From Arthrobacter rhizosphaerae (GTDB taxonomy: Bacteria; Actinomycetota; Actinomycetes; Actinomycetales; Micrococcaceae), in assembly GCF_023062595.1 (NCBI RefSeq), contig NZ_JALLAN010000007.1:1-64000 (forward strand): a stretch of DNA of 64,000 nt. The letters run 5' to 3'. Both the position numbers and the translations under genes were made by a program. The notes beneath the pieces are model-generated. The model had not been told where the DNA came from and did no database searches. It was given only the letters and a program-made list of their open reading frames with translations. Of this stretch, positions 48,451-55,896 are shown in pieces. Numbering within the stretch: the stretch's first letter is position 1; the number at the start of each line of letters is the position of its first letter.

Positions 48451-49640
48451 CAGCGTGCACCTTCTTCAGAAGCGGCCTGTGCGGGGTCTCCGAACGAAGC
48501 CAGGTAACGGGAATAGTGGTCCTGTTGGCGTTCCAGCCAGGAATGCGGCGTGCTGTAAACATGCTTGAACACGTCGAGCGGCTGGGGGTCCGGCATATTG
48601 ATGCAGCCGCTGCGCATTTCCTGGGCCACGGCATCAGCCTTGGCTGCAACCCGGGTTTCCAGCTCTTCGCTCCAGGATTCCCTTCGCTCCAGAAGTGACC
48701 TGACCCGGGTCATGGGATCCTTCGCAGCCCAATCCTCAAGTTCGTTGGCGTCACGGTAACGGGTGGGATCATCGGCCGTGGTGTGGGGGCCCATGCGGTA
48801 AGTAACAGCCTCAATGAATGAGGGCCCTCCGCCGTGCCGTGCTCTTTCGAGTGCCTCCCTGGTTGCAGCCATAACGGCGAGCACATCGTTTCCGTCCACG
48901 CGAACCGAGGGAATTCCGAACCCTGTTGCACGGTCAGCGAGCTGAATGTGGGACTGCAGGCCTACCGGTTCGGAAATTGCCCAGTGGTTGTTCTGGCAGA
49001 AGAAGATGACGGGTGCCTGGAAGCTGGCCGCAAAGACCATGGCCTCGTTGACATCGCCCTCGCTCGTCGCGCCGTCACCGAAGTAGGCCATCGCAACGCT
49101 GTCCGCGCCGTCGTGCTGAATACCCAGGGCGTAACCCGTGGCGTGGAGTGTCTGCGCACCGATGATGATCTGGGGTGTGGCCATGTTGATGGAGTATGGA
49201 TCCCAGCCTGCGGACGCGTTGCCTCGCCACACGCGGACGATGTCCGTCAGGTCCACTCCGCGGCAGTACGCCACTCCATTTTCCCGGTAGCTGGAGAACA
49301 CGAAATCGTCGTCGCGCAGTGCCCTTGCCGAGCCGATCTGGGAGGCCTCCTGCCCGGCAAGCGGCGGCCAGAGGGCCAACTCACCTTGCCGCTGCAATGC
49401 TGTGGCCTCAGTGTCAATGCGGCGGATGACAACCATGTCCTCGTAGAGCGAGGCGAGCTGTTCGTCGGTGACATCCTTGACCCAGACATCGTATTCAGGA
49501 TGGCTGACGCGTTCACCGCCCGGGGTAATCAGCTGGACCAGGTTTCCACCGGTCCGATAGTGATGGTTTGCCCAGTTGTCCGGGCCAGCTGCGGTGGTGC
49601 CGCCCTGGCTCAAATCGTCTGCGTTCATAGTTGCACGCAA
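48450..49640 (-). CDS. bkdA: 2-oxoacid dehydrogenase E1 alpha subunit
   Basis: The 396-residue protein has the thiamine diphosphate motif GDGATSEGDVNEAMVFAASFQAPVIFFCQNN, and IRRIDTEATALQRQGELALW and PLAGQEASQIGSARAL in the N-terminal half, close to branched-chain E1 alpha proteins (Rv2497c). It is the first gene of the bkd operon. A CRP-like palindrome and the divergent Lrp gene lie upstream. The ATG at 49640 or the one at 49628 could be used. Confidence 0.93.
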   Translation of the reverse strand: MRATMNADDLSQGGTTAAGPDNWANHHYRTGGNLVQLITPGGERVSHPEYDVWVKDVTDEQLASLYEDMVVIRRIDTEATALQRQGELALWPPLAGQEASQIGSARALRDDDFVFSSYRENGVAYCRGVDLTDIVRVWRGNASAGWDPYSINMATPQIIIGAQTLHATGYALGIQHDGADSVAMAYFGDGATSEGDVNEAMVFAASFQAPVIFFCQNNHWAISEPVGLQSHIQLADRATGFGIPSVRVDGNDVLAVMAATREALERARHGGGPSFIEAVTYRMGPHTTADDPTRYRDANELEDWAAKDPMTRVRSLLERRESWSEELETRVAAKADAVAQEMRSGCINMPDPQPLDVFKHVYSTPHSWLERQQDHYSRYLASFGDPAQAASEEGAR

Positions 49641-49723
49641 CCTTCTGACGTCGTGTGACTGGCGGCTCCAGGAACTCGTGATCCCTGTGCATGCCAGCCC
49701 GCCGGGCCCCGTTGCCCCGGATA

Positions 49724-49743
49724 ATTGTGACCATACTCACAAT
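49724..49743. promoter_or_regulatory. CRP/GlxR-like palindrome between bkdA and the Lrp gene
   Basis: ATTGTGA-CCATAC-TCACAAT is a perfect inverted repeat with 7-bp arms containing TGTGA-N6-TCACA, the full CRP/GlxR consensus. It lies 84 bases from the bkdA start and 82 from the Lrp start, so it could serve both promoters. Confidence 0.65.
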
Positions 49744-49825
49744 GTTCATGCGGTACAACCACTTCAATTTGAACTGAGCATTGTGCACTGTATGGCGTGC
49801 TGGGACCGTGCTAACGTTGCGCATT

Positions 49826-50302
49826 ATGCAAGCTTTGGATGGCACTGACACCCGCCTGCTTTCTGCCTTGGCACGCGATCCACGGCGGACTGTTGTGGCG
49901 CTCGCGCAAAAGCTCGGCCTCTCCCGGAACACGGTGCAGGCCCGCATGGCGCAACTGGAGAAAAAGCACGTCTTCCTCTCCTTCGAGCGGCGTATCAATC
50001 CGGTATCGCTTGGTTATCCGCTGATGGCCTTTATCTCCGTCCACGTGCAGCAGCAGAAGCTGAAGCAGCTTGCGGTTGATTTGGCAGCCATCCCGGAAAT
50101 CCTTGAAGGCTACGGACTCACAGGTTCGGCCGACCTGTTCCTGCGGGTTGTGGCGGTTGACGCCGAGGACCTGTTCAGGATCAACGGCAAGATCCTGTCC
50201 TGCGAGGGTGTGGACAGGACGGACACTGCCTTGGCGATGGGCGAGCTGATTCCTTTCCGGGTCCAGCCATTGCTCGAACGGAATTCAGCGGAATCCATTT
50301 AG
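49826..50302 (+). CDS. Lrp/AsnC-family regulator divergent from bkd
   Basis: The 158-residue protein has an AsnC-type helix-turn-helix (LLSALARDPRRTVVALAQKLGLSRNTVQARMAQLEKKHV) and an AsnC ligand-binding domain with GYGLTGSADLFLRVVAVD. In pseudomonads an Lrp-like protein, BkdR, activates bkd genes in response to branched-chain amino acids; the layout here suggests the same. The ATG at 49826 is eight bases after a -10-like TAACGT and has no visible ribosome site, so translation may be leaderless. Confidence 0.9.
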   Translation: MQALDGTDTRLLSALARDPRRTVVALAQKLGLSRNTVQARMAQLEKKHVFLSFERRINPVSLGYPLMAFISVHVQQQKLKQLAVDLAAIPEILEGYGLTGSADLFLRVVAVDAEDLFRINGKILSCEGVDRTDTALAMGELIPFRVQPLLERNSAESI

Positions 50303-50466
50303 CTATATCGCCCCGTGGGAGTGACAAAAACGGGGGCATTGTGGGGTGAAAGCCGCGTGCGCAGGTATCCGGGCTATAGGCTGATTTTCATCGCACCCAT
50401 GGGACCGCCCCCGGCTCCTTGAACACCCAGGCAGTGGCACAAAACGGCTGCCGGAAAGGCACCCTC

Positions 50467-51264
50467 TTGAGCAATCCTCCGGAATCTGAACAGCCCGGGC
50501 CGTACCCCCGCCCATCGCCGGAGCAGAACCCGGGACAGTCATTCCCCGAGACGCATCCGGAACCGGCTTGGCAGCAGGGCTCGCAGCAACCCTGGCAGCC
50601 GCCCGCCGGCGGCGAACACGCTCACCCACAGGGCGGGCAACCTCCCTATCCCCAAGAGGGCTGGCCGCCGCCCGCCCCACCATCCCCGCAGCCCCCTTAC
50701 CCTCAGCAGGGGTGGCCCCCGCCTGCCCCGGGATACCCGCAGCCCCCTTACCCTCAACAGGGCTGGCAGCAGCCGCCCTTCCCCGGACAGCCCTCTTATC
50801 CCCAGTCCCAGACGCAGTGGCCGCCGCCGCCTGCCGGCAGCAAGAAGGCGCTGTGGATTGTGCTTGGGAGTGTGGGCGTCGTTCTGCTTCTGATAGCAGC
50901 CGGGGTGGTGCTGTTGCTCAACGTTGTGGGCGCAACCACAAACCAGGCAAAAGACGTTGCCGACGATTTTACGAGGCTGATGGTTTCCGGTGAGGCCGAT
51001 AACGCCTACGACAAATATCTTGATTCCTCATTTCGGCAGGAAGTCTCCAAAGAGGATTTCATCGCCGGCCACAAGGAGCTGGAACTCGACGCTTCGTGCG
51101 AGCCCACATACAGCGGCGTGGAGTCGTACAAGGAGGACGGAACAAAGTTTGCCGAAGTCTGGGGTGTGTTGATCTGCGATGACAAGGATCTCGAGTTCGA
51201 GTACTTCTTTGAGGGAAGGGACCAGCTCAAAGTGACCGAAGTCTGGATCGAGCCGCTGGAATGA
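50467..51264 (+). CDS. Membrane-anchored proline-rich protein
   Basis: The 265-residue protein starts with a TTG preceded by GGAAAGG and has a long N-terminal proline/glutamine-rich segment with repeated PYPQQGWPPPAP units, one membrane helix (ALWIVLGSVGVVLLLIAAGVVLLLNVV), and an extracellular domain of about 100 residues resembling DUF4878-like lipoprotein domains (FTRLMVSGEADNAYDKYL ... ELDASCEPTYSGVESY). The TTG at 50419 is a longer alternative start. The job is unknown; the segment outside the cell may bind other envelope proteins. Confidence 0.72.
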   Translation: MSNPPESEQPGPYPRPSPEQNPGQSFPETHPEPAWQQGSQQPWQPPAGGEHAHPQGGQPPYPQEGWPPPAPPSPQPPYPQQGWPPPAPGYPQPPYPQQGWQQPPFPGQPSYPQSQTQWPPPPAGSKKALWIVLGSVGVVLLLIAAGVVLLLNVVGATTNQAKDVADDFTRLMVSGEADNAYDKYLDSSFRQEVSKEDFIAGHKELELDASCEPTYSGVESYKEDGTKFAEVWGVLICDDKDLEFEYFFEGRDQLKVTEVWIEPLE

Positions 51265-51309
51265 GGCCATTCACCGGCTAAGACCCGTGACAAGCAGATA
51301 ACAGAGACG

Positions 51310-51345
51310 GCAGGAGCTCCCGTGCATGTGCACGGGAGCTCCTGC
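51310..51345. terminator. Strong bidirectional hairpin between convergent genes
   Basis: A perfect 17-bp inverted repeat (51310-51326 and 51329-51345) separates the proline-rich protein gene from the convergent symporter gene. On the plus strand it is followed by TGTTTAGG, which may help termination of the rightward transcript. Confidence 0.75.
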
Positions 51346-51371
51346 TGTTTAGGGCCGTAGGCAGTTCGGGA

Positions 51372-52988
51372 CTAGTGGTTGGTCGCTTTCTCTGCGCCGA
51401 CGCCCGTCAGGGAGCGGACCTCCATTTCGGCCTGCTTCGCGGTGTCCTCACGCTGCTTGTCGAGGACTGTTCCAAGCCACCCCAGGAAGAAGGCCAGCGG
51501 GATGGAAACAATGCCCGGGTTGCTCAAGGGGAAGATCGCAAAGTTCGCGTCCTTGATCATCGAGGTCGCTCCGCCGGAAACCACTGGCGAAAATATGATC
51601 AGGATGATTGCCGAACCGAGCCCGCCATACATGCTCCACACAGCACCCTGCGTGGTGAACTTCCGCCAGAACAGGGAGTAAACAATGGTGGGCAGGTTCG
51701 CAGAGGCCGCCACGGCGAATGCGAGCGCTACAAGGAAGGCAACATTCTGGCCGTTGGCGAAGATACCGCCCACGATTGCCATGACCCCGATGACCACCAC
51801 GGTGCGCCTGGCAACCTTCACCTCAGTATCGGCGTCGGCCTTTCCCTTGGAGATGACGCTGGCGTAGATGTCATGAGCGAACGAAGCCGCCGCAGTGATG
51901 GTCAGGCCTGCAACCACCGCGAGGATGGTGGCGAACGCTACAGCGGAGATGAAGCCCAGGAGCAGCGGGCCGCCAAGGTGGAAGGCCAGCAGTGGCGCGG
52001 CGGAGTTGACACCGCCAGGCGCGGACTTGATGGTGTCGGCCCCCACGAGGGCGGCGGCGCCATAGCCCAGGACCAGGGTGAACAGATAGAAGAGACCAAT
52101 GAGCCAGATGGACCAGACCACTGATTTGCGGGCTTCTTTGGCTGTGGGAACGGTGTAGAAGCGCATCAGGACGTGGGGAAGCGCAGCCGTGCCCAGAACG
52201 AGGGCAAGTCCAAGGGACATGAAGTCGAGCTTGGAGGTCTCTGACTTGCCGTACTGAAGCCCGGGGTTCAGCACGTTGGGGTTGTTGGCCGTCTCCACGG
52301 CAGCACCAAGCAGGTTGGAGAGGTTGAAGCCGTAAATGGAGAGAACCCACAAGGTCATGACGCCGGCACCGGCGATCAGCAGGATCGCTTTAATGATCTG
52401 GACCCAGGTAGTGCCCTTCATGCCGCCGATCAGGACGTACATGATCATGAGGGCGCCGACGACGATGATCACCAGGGCCTGTCCGCCCCAATCGCTGATG
52501 CCCAGCAGGAGGGAGATCAGGCTTCCGGCCCCGGCCATCTGCGCGAGCAGATAGAAGAAGCACACAGCGAGGGTGGAAATGGCAGCCGCGATGCGGACCG
52601 GACGCTGCTTGAGGCGGAAGGACAGGACGTCGGCCATGGTGTACTTGCCGGTGTTACGAAGCAGTTCCGCTACGAGCAGCAGCGCCACGAGCCAGGCCAC
52701 GAGGAAGCCGATGGAATACATGAAGCCGTCATAGCCGTTGATCGCGATTGCACCCGTGATGCCCAGGAATGAGGCGGCGGACAGGTAGTCGCCGGCAATG
52801 GCTGTGCCGTTCTGGGATCCGCTGAATGAACGTCCCGCCGCGTAGTAGTCAGCGGCTGTTTTGTTGTTGCGGCTGGCACGGAAAACAATGACCATCGTGA
52901 CCGCCACGAACAGGCCGAAGATCGCCATGTTCAGCAGGGTGGTGTCCTTGAGGGCGGCGACATTCACCGCAGACGGAATTCCGATCAT
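51372..52988 (-). CDS. Cation/acetate symporter (ActP-type, SSS family)
   Basis: The 538-residue membrane protein has 13-14 helices and SSS family sequences such as DYYAAGRSFSGSQNGTAIAGDYLSAASFLGITGAI and LPTIVYSLFWRKFTTQGA. It resembles ActP (acetate permease) and the MctC-type carriers of corynebacteria. The small DUF485 gene starts just upstream and overlaps it, as in actP operons. A CRP-like site lies before the operon. The transported acid could be acetate, propionate or pyruvate. Confidence 0.9.
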   Translation of the reverse strand: MIGIPSAVNVAALKDTTLLNMAIFGLFVAVTMVIVFRASRNNKTAADYYAAGRSFSGSQNGTAIAGDYLSAASFLGITGAIAINGYDGFMYSIGFLVAWLVALLLVAELLRNTGKYTMADVLSFRLKQRPVRIAAAISTLAVCFFYLLAQMAGAGSLISLLLGISDWGGQALVIIVVGALMIMYVLIGGMKGTTWVQIIKAILLIAGAGVMTLWVLSIYGFNLSNLLGAAVETANNPNVLNPGLQYGKSETSKLDFMSLGLALVLGTAALPHVLMRFYTVPTAKEARKSVVWSIWLIGLFYLFTLVLGYGAAALVGADTIKSAPGGVNSAAPLLAFHLGGPLLLGFISAVAFATILAVVAGLTITAAASFAHDIYASVISKGKADADTEVKVARRTVVVIGVMAIVGGIFANGQNVAFLVALAFAVAASANLPTIVYSLFWRKFTTQGAVWSMYGGLGSAIILIIFSPVVSGGATSMIKDANFAIFPLSNPGIVSIPLAFFLGWLGTVLDKQREDTAKQAEMEVRSLTGVGAEKATNH

Positions 52989-53365
52989 TTCACTGCTCCG
53001 CTCACAGGGTTGCCTGCCTTATCGAATTCGTGGCCTTCAATTCCCTGGCGGATCTCGGCGGCAATCGGGTCCAGCTTCCGGTTGGAGTAACTGACGTACC
53101 AGCCCGTTATTGCAAAGGTGGACACGAATTGCAGCAGGCCCAGGATAAGGCCGATGTTGATGTTGCCCCAGACCTTCGTGGACATAAAACCCACTGCGTA
53201 GTCGGCCAGCAGCACGTAGGCGAAGTACCACAGCAGAAACGCAACGGCCATGGGGAAAACAAAGCTGCGGTGACGTTTGCGCAGTTCCTGGAACCGCTCC
53301 GTCGACTGGACTTCCTTGAAGTCCACGGACTCCGCTGTATCCGTGGTTTGGGCGTCGTTACCCAT
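52985..53365 (-). CDS. DUF485 small membrane protein of the symporter operon
   Basis: The 126-residue protein has FQELRKRHRSFVFPMAVAFLLWYFAYVLLADYA and a second helix around LILGLLQFVSTFAITGWYVSYSNRKLDPIA, the usual DUF485 layout found beside actP. The ATG at 53365 follows GAGGAGGA; an ATG three bases upstream sits too near it. The gene overlaps the symporter by four bases. Its role beyond pairing with the symporter is unknown. Confidence 0.88.
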   Translation of the reverse strand: MGNDAQTTDTAESVDFKEVQSTERFQELRKRHRSFVFPMAVAFLLWYFAYVLLADYAVGFMSTKVWGNINIGLILGLLQFVSTFAITGWYVSYSNRKLDPIAAEIRQGIEGHEFDKAGNPVSGAVK

Positions 53366-53421
53366 CATTCCTCCTCGTTGAGACTTGCTCATCCACACCG
53401 GTTTCAGAGTCCCCCGGCCAA

Positions 53422-53437
53422 TGTGACTGCAATCACT
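53422..53437. promoter_or_regulatory. CRP/GlxR-like site upstream of the actP operon
   Basis: TGTGA-CTGCAA-TCACT matches the CRP/GlxR consensus TGTGA-N6-TCACA at nine of ten fixed positions. It lies 57 bases from the DUF485 start and 94 from the divergent LytS-type kinase gene. Confidence 0.5.
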
Positions 53438-53530
53438 GTGACCCGTGACCATGCCGGCCTTCCAGAGCCAGTACCTCTTCCGTCGCCCAACGGTTGCGAT
53501 GCTGCGACAAACGGCGGCTACGCTGGCACC

Positions 53531-54775
53531 ATGCCGGACTCTCCCCTCTACACCGCCGCCGCAGTTGCCGTGATCGCCCTGGCCATTGCCGTCGTCGTGG
53601 GCGTTGGCCTGAAGGTGTTGCGCTCCTTCCGGGAGTTGGGCAGCGATGCTGAACGCGCAACCTACAAGACACTCCATGCGGCCTCCCGCGCCGGGCAGCA
53701 TCTGAGGACCGGACTGACTCCTTCTGGAGCGGCCAAGGCAAGCCGTCAGCTGCGGAGCCTGCTGGGCTGTGAGGCGCTGGCCATCACCGACACATCAGGA
53801 GTGCTGGCCTGGGATGGTGCAGCCGAAGAGCTGAAGCCCCTCCTGATGGCACGGGCTGCTGACGTCCTGTCCGGCGGGCGCACCGCCGTCGTCCCGGCCG
53901 GAGAACTCCTGACCGCGGAAGCGGCTGTACGGGCGGCAGGAAAAGCCCGGGCCGGGGTCAAAAACAAGGATGCCGCCGCAACAGAGCTCGCGGCAGTCAT
54001 AGCGCCCATCAAGGCCGGCGGCAGAGTGGTGGGGGTGGTTGCTGCGTTCGCTCCGGCCGCCGGATCAGGCCTTGTCCGGGCAACCGGGGAGGTGGCGGAC
54101 TGGGTGGCGACGCAGGTGGAACTTGCAGAACTCGACGCCTCCCGCACCCTCCTCATGGAAGCCGAAGTGCGTGCCCTTCGTGCCCAAATCAGCCCCCACT
54201 TCATCTATAACTCCCTCAATGCCATCGCATCCTTCATCAACACCGACCCCGTCCGGGCCAGGGAATTGGTGGTGGAGTTCGCAGATTTCACCCGGTATTC
54301 CTTCCGGCGGCACGGGGATTTCACCACGCTCGCGGAAGAGCTGCGGTGCATTGACCGTTACCTGCTCCTGGAGCGGGCCAGATTCGGTGACCGGGTCCAG
54401 GTAAGCCTGCAGATCGCACCCGAAGTCCTGAGCACGGTGATCCCGTTCCTGAGCCTGCAGCCGCTCGTGGAGAACGCCGTCCGGCACGGGCTTGAAGCCA
54501 AGGAAGGCCCGGGCCGCATATCCCTGACGGCCCACGACTCCGGCGCTTTCGCCGAAGTGACGATTGAGGACGACGGCGTCGGGATGGATCCGGAAGAGCT
54601 CCGGTCCATGCTCGCGGGACACACCGATGGTGACCATGTGGGGCTGCGCAACGTGGATGCCCGGCTTCGCCAGGTCTATGGAGAGGACAACGGACTGGTG
54701 ATCGAGACTGCTCCAGGGGAAGGCACCCTGATCACCATGCGTATTCCGAAATCCCAACCGCACCACGACGCCTGA
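53531..54775 (+). CDS. LytS/YehU-type sensor histidine kinase
   Basis: The 414-residue protein has one or two N-terminal membrane segments (LYTAAAVAVIALAIAVVVGVGLKVL), a GAF-like domain (about 70-190), and a His_kinase domain with H223 in QISPHFIYNSLNAIASFINTDP, plus an ATPase domain (SLQPLVENAVRHGLEA; VEIEDDGVGM-like). LytS-type kinases pair with LytTR regulators and often sense pyruvate or related acids. The gene is divergent from the actP-type symporter operon and followed by its regulator. The frame extends upstream to 53030 but lies over the DUF485 gene. Confidence 0.92.
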   Translation: MPDSPLYTAAAVAVIALAIAVVVGVGLKVLRSFRELGSDAERATYKTLHAASRAGQHLRTGLTPSGAAKASRQLRSLLGCEALAITDTSGVLAWDGAAEELKPLLMARAADVLSGGRTAVVPAGELLTAEAAVRAAGKARAGVKNKDAAATELAAVIAPIKAGGRVVGVVAAFAPAAGSGLVRATGEVADWVATQVELAELDASRTLLMEAEVRALRAQISPHFIYNSLNAIASFINTDPVRARELVVEFADFTRYSFRRHGDFTTLAEELRCIDRYLLLERARFGDRVQVSLQIAPEVLSTVIPFLSLQPLVENAVRHGLEAKEGPGRISLTAHDSGAFAEVTIEDDGVGMDPEELRSMLAGHTDGDHVGLRNVDARLRQVYGEDNGLVIETAPGEGTLITMRIPKSQPHHDA

Positions 54776-54822
54776 ACTCCGTTGCCGTATCTGGCGTCGC
54801 CGGTGCCCACTACCCTAGAACC

Positions 54823-55542
54823 ATGATTAACGTTCTCGTCGCTGACGACGAGCTGCCAGCCGTCGAGGAGCTTGCCTTTCTACTGGGCAAGGACGACCGA
54901 ATCGGCACGATCCACCGCGCTTCCTCAGGAGCCGCTGCCCTGCGGGCGCTCGAGGCGGAAACTGTTGACGCCGTTTTCCTGGACATCCACATGCCTGCCG
55001 TCTCCGGCCTGGACATCGCCCGTGTGATTTCCCGAAGCTCCCGTCCACCCGCCGTCGTATTTGTCACTGCCGATGAGGACTGCGCACTTGAAGCGTTCGA
55101 ACTTGCCGCCGTCGACTATCTGCTCAAGCCGGTAAGGGCGGAGCGTCTGGCCCGGTCGGTTGGACGGATCTGTGAACTGCTCAGAGACGGCGCGGAGCCG
55201 CCGGAGCTGATCACCGTGGATCTGGGCGGCACCACAAAGATGATCCGGCGCGACGATGTCACTTACGTACAGGCCCAAGGAGACTATGCGCGGCTCCACA
55301 CTGCCGAGGCGAGCTACCTCGTCAGGGTCCCCCTGGCTGATCTGGAGCAGCAGTGGGCCGAGGCCGGGTTTATCCGCACCCACCGCTCCTATTTGATTTC
55401 CCTGAAGCATGTCACCCACATGAAGCTGGCAGCCGCGCGGCCCAGCGTCACGGTGGTCGGCGCTGAGCTCTCCATAAGCCGCCGGCACCTGCCGGCTGTC
55501 AGGGAAAAGCTCGAGGCCACCAGGATCCGGCCGCAGACATGA
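54823..55542 (+). CDS. LytTR-family response regulator
   Basis: The 239-residue protein has a receiver domain with D54 in AVFLDIHMP and a conserved lysine in LLKPVRA, and a C-terminal LytTR DNA-binding domain (ITVDLGGTTKMIRRDDVTYVQAQGDYARLHTAEASYLV; FIRTHRSYLISLKHVTHMK). It follows the kinase gene by 47 bases and its stop overlaps the next small gene. It is the likely activator of one or both symporter operons beside it. Confidence 0.93.
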   Translation: MINVLVADDELPAVEELAFLLGKDDRIGTIHRASSGAAALRALEAETVDAVFLDIHMPAVSGLDIARVISRSSRPPAVVFVTADEDCALEAFELAAVDYLLKPVRAERLARSVGRICELLRDGAEPPELITVDLGGTTKMIRRDDVTYVQAQGDYARLHTAEASYLVRVPLADLEQQWAEAGFIRTHRSYLISLKHVTHMKLAAARPSVTVVGAELSISRRHLPAVREKLEATRIRPQT

Positions 55543-55889
55543 CCCGGGTCCGTGTCACAGCACCCCGGTCCGCCGTGCGGCCGGCTGCAGACACCCGCGA
55601 AGCTGCCCAGGAATCCGAGGTGGGCCAGGTCTTTGTGCGGTCCCTGATCCGCTCGCAGTTGCGGCTGGGAATCGTGGTGGCCGCAGGCTTCCTGCTGATC
55701 CTCGTTGCTTTTCCCGTACTCCTTGGTCTCGTCCCGGGGCTTGCCGCCGTACGGGTCGCTGGGATCCCCTTTGACTGGCTCCTGCTGGGGGCCGGAATCT
55801 ATCCGGTGATCGGGATCAGCGCCTGGCTCTACATCCGGAGCGCAGCACGGAACGAATCCCGCTACCGGGACCTTGCGGAGGACAAATGA
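55539..55889 (+). CDS. Small membrane protein, partner of the second symporter
   Basis: The 116-residue protein has two membrane helices (LGIVVAAGFLLILVAFPVLLGLVPGL and IPFDWLLLGAGIYPVIGISAWLYI) with a short cytoplasmic N-terminus. It takes the position of DUF485 in front of the second symporter, but its sequence is only weakly similar to the first DUF485 protein. Its ATG overlaps the LytTR stop (ATGA) and the symporter start lies seven bases after its stop. Confidence 0.8.
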   Translation: MTRVRVTAPRSAVRPAADTREAAQESEVGQVFVRSLIRSQLRLGIVVAAGFLLILVAFPVLLGLVPGLAAVRVAGIPFDWLLLGAGIYPVIGISAWLYIRSAARNESRYRDLAEDK

Positions 55890-55896
55890 TGAGTCG

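Noticed and set aside
50303..50466. Terminator between the Lrp gene and the proline-rich protein gene
   Set aside because: CGCCCCGT with ACGGGGGC gives a short stem that is common in GC-rich DNA, without a T-run on the plus strand; too weak to annotate.
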